Origin: Hymenopus coronatus
Taxonomy: Eukaryota; Arthropoda; Insecta; Mantodea; Hymenopodidae
Length of the DNA stretch: 64,000 nt
Assembly: GCA_030762935.1 (NCBI GenBank)
Contig: CM060900.1
Coordinates: forward strand, 387,709,132 to 387,773,131
Reading direction: 5' to 3'
Positions within the stretch are counted from its first letter, which is position 1, and the number at the start of each line of letters is the position of its first letter. Positions 14,701 through 26,700 of this stretch are shown here, one piece after another. Below the pieces are notes generated by a model. That model had not been told where the DNA came from, searched no databases, and worked only from the letters and a program-made list of their open reading frames with translations. The translations under genes were made by a program, and so were the position numbers.

Positions 14701-17700
14701 AAAAGGTTCAACAACTGCTGGACGATCCTGCATACAAAACCATTAAAAAGGATCCTACCAACTCTGTAGAAAGACGCACCATCCAGCTAATTAAGAAATT
14801 CAGCCTTCCTCCTGATGTTCAGAAGACGGTCTCGCCATCTGCCTCCATGCTTCCCAGATTATATGGTCTCCCGAAGATCCATAAGCCTGGGATACCTCTA
14901 AGGCCCATAGTGGACGCTATTGGCAGTCCTACCTATTGCCTAGCTCGTCATCTGGCACATCTGCTGCAACCAATAGTAGGTAAGTGTGTACACCATGTGA
15001 AGAACTCTATACAATTCGCTGAAGTTCTTGACAGCATCAAAGTGAAGCCATCGGACCTGTTAGTTAGTTTCGATGTGGTATCTCTCTTCACCAGAGTTCC
15101 CCTTGCGGAAACAATACAACTATTGTCAGAACACTTTCCACCTGGTATTACTGCACTGTTTAGTCACACACTTACTTCCACTTATTTTCTGTATGGCAAC
15201 ACCTACTACGAGCAGACAGACGGTGTTGCCATGGGCTCTCCTCTGTCACCAGATATTGCCAACTTCTATATGGACTTTCTGGAATACTTAACACAGCCCC
15301 ATTAAAACCTACACATTTTTACAGATATGTAGATGATACATTTGTAATTTGGCCGCATGGACTGCACACTCTTCCAGATTTTCTTGCACACCTAAATAGC
15401 CTCAGATCACAAATACAGTTCACAATGGAAGTTGAGAAAAATGCTTCCCTCCCCTTTCTGGACATTCTGGTTACCAGAAAAGCGGACGGAACTCTTGGTC
15501 ATGCCCTCTACCGAAAACCTACACACACGGATCTTTATCTCAACGCAAACAGCTCCCACCATAAGTCACAACGAATGGGCATTCTCAACACATTGGCACA
15601 TAGAGCAGTTTCTGTATCAGACCCAGATAATCTGCAAACGGAATTTCAACACCTAAAATTCACACTCCAACAAAATGGATATTCAGCCAAGGACATCACA
15701 TCAGCGCTGAAAAGAGCCGGACGAAAAAGAAATCCCAGCAAGAACACTCAACAAAAAGACAAACCAGCTGCCATAGCCTATATACCGTTTACCGGCAATT
15801 TTTCGGGAAAGATTAGTAGACTACTCTACAAATATAATGTCAAAACCATCCATAAGCCACCACCTAAAATCAAAAATTTGGTCAGGCCAGTTAAAGATAA
15901 TTTAGCTCTCAGAGTACCTGATGTCTACCACATTCCTTGCGAATGCAGCGCAGCGTACATTGGCCAAACAGGATGCACTATTGCAACACGCGTTTCTGAA
16001 CACCAAAGATCAATAAGGCTTATGCAACCCGAAAAATCTGGACTGGCTGAACATTGTATAGAACAAAGCCACAGAGCTAACTTTACCAACACCAAGATAG
16101 TGGTAAAGTGTTCAAACTACTGGGAAAGGAGAGTAAAAGAAGCTTTAGCCATCTCATCTGAAACAAATAATCTAAATCGCGATTCTGGCCTACAATTAAG
16201 TTCAGCATGGACACCAATGTTAAAGAGCCTTAATACCTAATCCTCTACCTGCAGTCTTCCAAGACTTATTTTCTAGCAGGTGCGTGCTCAAACACAAAAC
16301 ATTAGCCGAATAACTGCTATAAATTGTTTTCTACGAAGTCCGTGCCCATGTTTCAGTCATCTTAAATACCAGGCCATAATATCACACGAACCAATCAGAC
16401 ATTAGCTTCATCCCAGCTCTTATAAATACCAGTCTCCGCAAGCTCAAAACATCAGTTCACCCTGAAGACGAAGAAGATGCACTTCTTCGAAACGTTGGTG
16501 TCAAGCCAAGTTTTTACCTGGCTAGAAGCCCGAGAAGATTTTGAATTAATACGTCGCCAGGAAAGCTTCAGTTCTTATTTTAGTGTTAAAGATATTAACA
16601 TTGAAGTTAACCTAAATTTTGTTTCATTGAATAATGTAAACTGCATCATTGTTTTAGCCTTTGTGTTAAGATGCTTAACAAATGCTAGAAATTGAAAATG
16701 GTTAAAAGGGCAATCCAGATTGTTGGAGTTGCTGTGTTTGGCATTTTTAAATTCAGTTCAATGCCATTGCTAACTGAAGAAGGGTCATACATCCATGACT
16801 TTAAAAGCCTGCAAGAGGAATTTTTAAAGTGACGAAAAACTCTCAAAGTGATTATGGGTTGTAGAAGAAAAAAGGGAGGTGGTTACAATACTATAAATTT
16901 AAAATATGCTTGTTTCTCCAATGGTACAAGTGTTAATTACCCTTATATTTTATGCTACTTGTGTATTTTTTGTGTAATGAGGTGATAGTGTTGGAATTTC
17001 CAAAGTTACCATCTGTGAGTGTATCTGGAATGTTTTCAAAGCAACAACTTCAAGAAGGATGTTTGAATCTGCTTGGTGCTAAATCTGTGATAACACACGT
17101 TTATCTACTTTGGTTTCAGTTTAGTATTCACCAACAGTTTTAAGGCCTTGCACCTGACCTTTTTGGTGCTGCATTTTGTTAGCTTCAAATTTCTGCAATT
17201 GCCTACTGAACTTAGGAGAAATGCATGTGTTGCAATTAAATTTCTCACAAATTTTCTCCCAGGATGCATCCTTCTCCTATACTGTAATAAGTCTGGTTTT
17301 AAATTTGGTTACTCTATATTTAGTAATCAGTGTACTACAGTATTGGGATATACAGAATGATTTATGTAGAACTGACACATTTCTTTCTTTAATTATTCCA
17401 TTGGAAATTCATTCAATACCCAATTTTAGCACCAAATTAAGCAAAATGTTCTGGAGTTTTGATTCCTTGTCACTAGATGTGCAGATGTTTAACCAGACTG
17501 AGAACACTGCAGAGTACCAACTGATTTTCATGGAGCTTTTTGAGACACTGGACGATGTAGAGCTGAGTCAAGGATATTTTCAGCAAGATGGTGTAACATG
17601 CCATACGTCAAATGAATCCATGAATCTAATTGAAAGTTTCTTTGACGACCAGATAATTTCCAAGAACCTGTGGCCACCGAGATCTCCAGATTTGAGATCG

Positions 17701-20700
17701 CCGGACTTCTTTCTATGGGGTTACTTAAAAGAGAGCGCTTACGCCACACATCCGCACACATTGGATGATCTGAAGCACAACATCACAAAGGAGATTCAAG
17801 CTATTGGCAACAGAGTCCTCCAACGAGTGGAACATGGAATGACATGTTAAGTTGTGCCTTATGCAGGATGGAAGACATTTTCAACATTTGCTATAGAGGT
17901 AAATAATCTCCCCCTAATTCCTCTACAATTTAGGCATAATAGTTGTCACTAGCGCAATTCGTTTCGAAACAATTGAAGAAGTCAGCTCTATATAAATCAC
18001 CCTGTACATGGTTATTTCTATAAGACAACTCATCAAGATTTGAACCATGACCCTCTGAATTACTATACAACTACCCATTATAATAAAGAGATTGGCAGCA
18101 ATGTACATAATATTTAACACAGTAACACAGACAATTCAGAGGGCAGGCAATACATCTGGAAGAAAGAAAACCAAATCACAGCTGATGAAGGAAGAAACAG
18201 TGTTGTGATAGACACAGAGTTGTTTGGATTATGCTAGGACAATTCTCCCTTACCAAGGTTTTTGCTCAGGTTATCATTGGTCATTAATGACAAATGCCAG
18301 AAGACTTCCTGAAGTTATAAGGCTCAATATAGCTATTTAACTGTCAAACCAGACCAATTATTATGCTGTTGTGAAACAGCTCTGAATAGGCCTAGACTTG
18401 AAAAGCTTTCTTTGCTCAGTTCCAATGTAAAACAGTGTAATTTATATCAATTCCCAAATGTACACAAAATAAACATCCATGGTAATTTTAGATTCTGTTA
18501 TACCAGAAAAACTTACATAATTTAATAGCTGAAGATTGCAACAAAAGGAAAGCTAATGGTTAGGTCCAGCGTAAGACTTTTAACCATCTGTGAACATATT
18601 GATGTTAAAATTTAGGTAGCCATATGAAAAAAGCACAAAGCAAAAGGACTTCTATTTAATTGTGGAAGCACACATATATGCTATATATTAGCAGAAATTA
18701 ATATATAAGTAGAAGTATGAATAAGCAGGCAATGCTATAATTAGGGAAAAAACAAAAACTGGATTTCACTTAATTCCTTCATAATTTTTTAACTGGGCGT
18801 GAGCCTCAGCTACCCTGTTGTAATAGAGGTCTTGGAGGAAAAAGTTTGAAGATTAAAGACTACATTAGGTTTACAATTTAATGTGGAGATGAATAAAGCA
18901 TAACATTTAATGCAAAATGTTGAATTAAAAGCTAAACTGCAAAAGCAAATGACCAAGAAATTCTGCCAGCCATCAATCATTCTGTGCAGCTCAAAGTATT
19001 CCCAAGTATGTGAACTAATAACTTACCATCAAGAATGAACATCGTTGTGTCATTTCCCACATAATCAGCTAACTCAAAAGGTCCCATTGGATAACCAGCA
19101 CCAAGCTTCATTGCAGTATCAATATCTCGAGCCGATGCATCACCTATAAAAAATTATATGTTGAAACATTCTTCTTACCATATATACTGTTCTTTTAAAC
19201 TTGTAGTTCTGAAGTTAAATTAGAGGTAGAGCAGTAAATTCTCTCTTAGAATGCAATGACTTCACCTGCTACGGTTATAAAATAAGTATACAAGGTAAGC
19301 ATATCCAAGAATCATGCACAAATCCTACTTGAACATTGATTCATTTATTTGTCCCTTATAACCTTAAAGAACAAATATGATGCAAAATATGATTATGACT
19401 GTAGTTGAATTATATAACAAACTCAATGTAATCATGGTAACAAGATGCAAAAACTTAAAAATAAAACAGAAAATGTACATAAGTAGATCAAAACAACCAG
19501 GATAATATGGAAAAAAATTATGAAAGAAATGGATGGTGGTGTTAACTTCAACAATCTTTTACTGAAAAGAGATGTGAAAGTATTAAATAAAGGCCTAAAA
19601 ATATATCCAAATTATTCACACAAAATAGATGATTACATTTGCAATGAAATTATGACACATTGTCATACACACAATAAAAATGATAAAATTAGCGTTTTCA
19701 ATTTTGAAATCCCACCAGGCGATCTACTCATTCAGAGGTTCATCAAACCACCACCAGGGACAGAGACAACCACCACAGCAAGCAATGCCAGCAGTCGACC
19801 AAAGGAATTGACAATGGAAGCACATGGCTTCTGAAACATGTTTTCCGAAATAAAAACTAAGTGATGTAGTGTTACAAAATTGACTCAACTAACTTTCAAT
19901 TGTTAAAACACATCACTGTCACAAAGTCCACCATATATCAGAAAAAAGAGTTGTGATTTAATTAAAGCAGATAAGGGCAATAAAACCACCTTAATAAAAA
20001 AAATGATTACATAAATAGAGTTGATAAGCGGCTAAAAATCAAGAACATAAAGAAGTACACAATACAAAAGACAAAGATATCAATTTCTGATAGCAATCCA
20101 TATTCACTAAAGCAGTACTGCTTTCCAAAGATGATTAAACTGGTGATGGCATGAGACCCATTATTAGCAGTATGCAGATGTCAAATTATTACTGAATTCT
20201 ATTGAAAAGATTTGAAACCTTCAGCATCAAGCCATGGCATATTCTTCCTGCAAGCAATGCAAGCTGAGATTTTCTTTCCAATTTTTAGAAAATATTGGAG
20301 AATAGCTATAATATTTATTATTTTAACTACAATAATAATGGTATCAGACAAATGGGTCATAGTGACACAAATTCTGTCCCGCTTGTAGCTGTAATCTCAG
20401 CGTATTCATTGCATGCTGTGACCATTTCTGCCTCTGCATGCAAACAGTTACCACTGCATTCATCCGCCACTCATCGTTAACTAATCTAGGCCCATGGAAC
20501 AACCTCAAGCAGCATGTGCTAAAGTTACAGCTACATGACAGCGCAGGATGGAAAGTGTTTGTTGACATTTTCTCTAAAATGTTTGAAGCTTTGTCAGACT
20601 ATTTTACTGTGTTGCTTGATTCAGTATTCTGCATCATACATGTATTTAATTGTTATTGTTTGGTTTATGTTTTCTTTATCTTATTCATTTTTTATCCGCC

Positions 20701-23700
20701 ACTGAACACAAGTGCCATCTTATGATTTTTTTTATAGTGTTTAACACCCAATTTTATTACTTGTGGCACCGCAGGTGATGACACTGATGATGTATGGAAT
20801 GAAGATGGAGTACTGGTGGAATGCAATGGCAGGGGAAACTGGAGAATCCGGAGAAAACCTGCCCATGCCACTTTGTCCACCACAAATCTCACATGTGGTC
20901 GCTTGGGACCAAAGCTGGGCCATCTAGGTGAGAGGTAAGCAGTCTAACCACTTGGCCATGGTGCGGCCATGATCTTATGATTTGAAATATTAAGCCTAAA
21001 TATGAATATGGCAAAAAAGGACAGGGAAAGCATTATTGGAGACCTGATTGAGAAACCATTCACCTTTCGGTCATTCTCAGGAAAACAATAAACAGTTGGA
21101 AATGGTAGACCTTGCCCTTCTTTGAATAGTTTACTGGATTAATATAAGAACAAGAAGCAGGAGTATGCAAGGCATTTTCTAACTTCACAATATGATAAAA
21201 CCAACTGAATAGCAGTTGTGAAGTTGAACAGAAGGTGCATTGTTGGCCTTGTCTATTATTCAGTGTTGGCAGACAAATGCATGGTCAAACCATTGTTTCA
21301 GTATTTTGAATGTGTTACCAATTTCTATTACAAGCCATGGATAATCTCTTGCCCCTATTAGATCCAGTTTACAACTTTCAACGTTTTGACGAACAGAACA
21401 GATCTGTAATTAAATCAGCAAACAAAAATATTTGTTCATAATCAGGAGGAGGCAAAAAACAGACAAATTTTAAAAAGATTGATAGACTGCATATATTTTT
21501 GGGCTAAACAAGAGTTCCCATTTAGGTGCCACAATGAGTCTGCCGAGTCCTTAAGTAGGGGAAATTACATAGAATTATTAAACCTTCTCAGTGAGTACAT
21601 GAGTTCAACCTTATGAGAGAAGCATTGGTGCAGTACATCAGACTCTAGAAGAAGATTTATGGAAGGTTATGGGCCAATTACCAAAATGGGATGTCAAAAG
21701 TACCACTTTTCTTGCTGGCATACTGCTCTTCAACATACAACACAACCAGGTTGTCACCAGCCAGTTTGTTCTTTGGTAGGAAGCTGCATCTACCATGCGA
21801 CCTGATGTTGGGAGTTCTCCTAGAGCAGAATAGCCAGAAGTTGATGAGATTATACATCAACACATTCAGACAACCCAATAAAAACCCATTATGACCAGGA
21901 GGCCAACAACCAAGGTTTTCAGCACAGTGATTTGGTGTGGCTATAGTGCCGTACTCATTGCCATAAACTTCAACAACCATGGCAAGGATTTGTGGTGAAG
22001 AAGATAAATTATGTCATCTATTGTATCCCAAGGGGAAGGGGTTGGTAGTGCACTTGGATCATCTAGTCCTTTATGATAATGTTAGTCAGGATGACCAGCC
22101 CTGAGGAGGGAACAGTGTAACTACGTCTTGCAGCCATAATCACCACATGTGTGCAAGCAGCTTGCTTTGATTGTTGCCATGCATTGTTACATCTGCATGA
22201 GTGTACTGCCAGCAAGTTAACATCAAATTTGTGAGTGTTACACCTGCGTGAGTGGTCACTTTTAGTGTCAGCAAGTTCTTTAACATTGAAGCTACACCTG
22301 TGGTGGTTTGCACATGCAGCTTCTGGAAGTTTCTGGCCATATGATTGACAGATATAAAAAGGAGAGAACGAGCTGTGGCAAGTTCAGTTTTAACTGGGAA
22401 TATACAGCATGCAGCAGTTGAGTCAGTTTTGATGGGAAGCTCGTAGCATGTAGTAGTAGCTGCCCTGCAGTAATTGTTGAAAGGAAACAATATGGCAGAA
22501 TTGTTGCAGAAACATTGAATAAAGACATCTATTTGTAAACAAATTTTCATTAGTAATCAATGAAAGAAATAAAGGGCTGTTTGTTGGATTCATAAAGAAG
22601 AGTTTTTGATACACACTTTTAAAAGTCACTTTACTTGCACCTCTATCAATACCTAATGCATCAAGGATTATCAGTTTATCAAGCTAACACACGTGCATGA
22701 ACTTGCTGCTGCAAATTTACAGATAAGAGCACATAAGCCCTTATTAGTTTAAGAGGATAAATGCCATTAGCGAATTCGAGTCAACTTTTGAAAAAGGAAG
22801 AAGCAGAGATGTAAAGTGAACATGCTCACAGAAATCCATTACAAATCAATTTTGGTCATCAATGGACACGTTCAGTTTTGAAAACATGCCTCACAGATTT
22901 ACATAGAACCATATAGACTTTTCACTTAATTTTGCTATGCACACCTATACAGAACACATTTCATGGGTATCATAGTGGTAGTCTACGATTTATGCTAACA
23001 CTGTGAACTATTCCTAAAACTTGGACATGAACAATATAACTAGAAGTCATTTCTGCGTTATTGTACAATGGTCTGTTGGAGGTAGATGTTCCATACATTT
23101 CATCCACAACTGTGGTGGTCATCTTCAGTGGTGCAGTTGAACTCTCCTCTGATGCATTCACTGTGCTTGCAGCTATATTTATACTGAGAGGACCTTCAGC
23201 TGATTGGCCCGAAGGCTGCCACTGTTAGTGGGAGGAGTCTAGCTGTCTCTGTGGTTCTGATCCCTACTGGTTGGCTCGCATTTTCTTCTCCTGTTTTGTA
23301 TCACTTTCTGCCTTCAATGCCTGACTGCCAGTAGTTCAGTTTTACCTCTTCTTCCTTATTACAATTGTTAGGATGTTTGAAAATTTGGAAAGCTTCGTGC
23401 TGTAGTTGATTACAATAGTGTGTTATGAATGAAAGGATGCTTGTGTTCTGGAAATGACTGATGTGTTCAATGACAACTTCAATGACCACTTTGGCCCAGA
23501 TAGCAGGTTAGAAAGTTCGTAAATGTTGATACTTTGCGCTATAGTCGGGTATGGTAGTGTATTATGGATAAAAGGGCTGATGTCTAGCTATCTGAGCCAA
23601 ATAGAAAAGTCTGTGGTGACTGAACATGCCACTGAAGCAGAGGGTAAACACCACATTAAGTTCCAGGACATGATCATCCTTTCATCCACAACACACTGCA

Positions 23701-26700
23701 CACTGTCATGCTTGACTACAGTGCAAAACTATTGGAATTATAAACATCCAAACAATTTTAATAAGAAAGCAGAGGCTCTAAAACTGAACAGCAGCTGGCA
23801 TTCAGTCATCAAGGCAGATAATGACACAAAACACAAGAAAATAGTGCAGGAAAATCTGAAGGGATCAACATCATACAAGCAACCAGGCCCCTCTCACAAA
23901 CTGTGCAGTCTTCGAGTCAATCAGTGGAGAACTCTCCCAGTCAACACATCAGATGCAGTGATATCTTCCTCGAGGAGACTTTGACTGCAACACTGAAAAT
24001 ATCTACCACAACTATGGGTGAAATGTCTGGAATGCCGACCTCCAGCAGACCACAGCATAACAGTCTGAAAATGACTTCTAATTAAATTAGCGCCAGCCAT
24101 GAAAGCGTATGTTCTCTCATGAACAACAATACTTGGATATCTGTATAGTTGTATTAGAACACTTACCTCTTTCTAGCATGCGAATAGCTTCTGCTAATGT
24201 TGGAACAAGTAATCTATTCACAACAAAACCGGGGGTGTCCTTGCAAGTGATGGTTGTTTTTCCCAGAGCCTTACCCCATGCCATCATCTTCTCGTATGTC
24301 TCATCTGAGGTTTCTGGTATGCGAATAACCTTAAATCATACATCGTCAATTTTAACCATCATAAGCAAGAGACATCAGGCATTCTAACATATTTTCTGTG
24401 ACTAAAGAATAAGTAATATTACTTTCATAATTGGGAACATGCACAAGAATGTAATTATGCTCATAAATGAGCTATTGTGATTGAAAATTTCATAAGGAAA
24501 AAATCTAAAATTTGATATCAGTAAGTAAAAATAACTAAATACCATAAAAAATTGTTTATACATTTCACATTTATATGTTTTTTACACCTATACTTGTTTT
24601 TTGTTCAGGTCCCAGCAGATCTCTATAATTACCACACAATTTGATTTCATTTATACATTTTTTGCATTTAAAGTATCAAATATGAAGTCTTTAGAAGAGT
24701 GAAGCAGTGTTTACACATTTAGCATCAATTTCACAGTTTAAGCGTAAACTGAAGCTTTTAATAAATGACTGAATTTCACTAAATCTAGGCTTATGCTGTG
24801 CAAATTTTATTATTGGGTAATCACACTTGTCTTCACCATTTGTGAGCTGAACAATTCCAAGGAACTGAGAACTCTCATAATGCTTTCACATGAAATGCAT
24901 ATGAATTCTCATCATTTACGATAATGCTGCTCTTGAAATTAGCTTTTGTAGGTTCTCCAGCAACATATACTTAAAATAATGGAAAAAACCACCAAAATGA
25001 GAGAAAAAATAGCAATATGGAAGTAAATTAGAATGGTATGAGAAAATTTTGACAGCTTTACATACTGTAGACTTGGAGAAACTAAAAAAATATAAAAAAG
25101 CATTGTTTCTGATCAGATTGCTTTATTACTGAAATATAAAGTATACATATAAAATGGTATGAGTCCAACAAAGTATAAGTTTGAAGTATAGATTTCAGAT
25201 TAAATTTTGCTTATCAATTAGTTTTATGTTAATTGCATCAATAGTTTCCTATACCGTCATTGCAGACTATTTACTTAATCAAAATCTTATGTAGAATTTA
25301 TGGTCATTCCAAACATATTCTGCACCATCTCTATTTTGGTCAATAAAAGTCTAACAACTAAAAACTCGAAACAGACTGCACTGCTTTCTACCTTGAAATG
25401 GTTGTGAGAGATGCTTTGCCTTTGATTCTGAGAAGTCACCAGACATCGTACTGCTTTTTATTCTCATAAAAAAATACTTAGATGCTGCTTCACATCACAC
25501 CAATGAGCTTATTGCTTCAGCCAATGAAAGCAAAGAAAATGTTAATGGCAGATTGCTGTTTATTTCATATTTAGTAAACATTCCATTATGATGCAGTCTT
25601 TACAGCAGCATAATAATGGCACAGTCGGAATTCATTTGTTCACTTCATGTTACTCTTCAAACCATTAGACAATAAACCAGCATTTTCAAAACATTTCCAT
25701 GGATTTTAATGATGCCACGTATGCCACAGAATCAAGCACTATTGGATGCGTCATATCTCAGAGGAGTGTATGGTGCAGTTATCACAATCCTGAGATCAAA
25801 AATGAAAGCAATGGCTCCTGAAACTACTCTCATAAATTAGTGATAATAGAAAAGAAAGGAAAAAAAAGACTCCACAAATGTAATATAAAAGCCTTTAAGA
25901 AATTGCTTGTTATCATGATCCTTGTAATGTTCTGACACAGCAAGATACTTTATTTAAATATTATTTGTGCTTGATCTACATGTTTTGTTTTACGGTATTC
26001 ATTTCTGTACATTTGCACACAATATGTGTATATTTATGCATACCATAGCCTGTTTATGAACATTTCACTTTTATTTCCCATATAGAGTACACACACCTGT
26101 TTAACATTAGTAATATTACATAGCATTTGGTATCCAGTGAAGACACCATTCTGATGTTAACATTTCTTGCTTGTTCTTTCCACACCAACCCCTTTTTCCC
26201 TATCTAATGTATGATTTCACTTATGTGTTTTTCACACTTACAAGATCCCTGAAAAACGTATAAACAAAGTTTTATGGTATCATTAAATTATAGCTTAATC
26301 TGCAAAAAGGTCACATAAGGTAATAACATTTTTATTTGATCAAGAAACCAAAAAACTGGAAGTGGTACGCAGTGAAGGGCAAATTTAACATAAAATGCAA
26401 AATGAGTAAAATTTACACTTGAACTGTTTCATTACCTAACAAATTACCTGAACATGTTTTGTAGACTGGTGTTGTTGAAATCTGCTGATGATATAGGCAA
26501 CACTAGCCTAAAAAACATGTTAAACTAATTTGTTACTTAGTGAAGCAATTCAATTGTAAACCCAGCTCAATTTGCATTTTATGTACATTCTTATTTGTGT
26601 GTCATTACCATCTGTGTTACCTTTTATAGCAGAAAGAAAATAATATGCTGTGTTTAGGTGAAATGAAAAACCAGTGTTTATTTCCTTTTTATTTTTGTTT

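Larger units (their letters stand above)
10943..16590. mobile_element. PLE composite A with its target-site duplication
   Basis: A 10-bp direct repeat TAGTGTTAAA (10943-10952 and 16581-16590) encloses three family A Penelope-like copies. They are a minus-strand 5'-truncated copy (A1), a plus-strand 5'-truncated copy joined head to head with it (A2), and a near full-length plus copy (A3). A3 follows A2 in tandem and shares the pseudo-LTR between them. The outer ends are both element 3' ends, so the whole unit behaves as one insertion in HADH intron 6. Confidence 0.85.

Noticed and set aside
10943..16590. Assembly artefact producing the inverted copies
   Set aside because: The arms differ by many small changes and deletions, and both outer ends have a matching duplication, which an assembly mirror would not produce. 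Reads would still be decisive.
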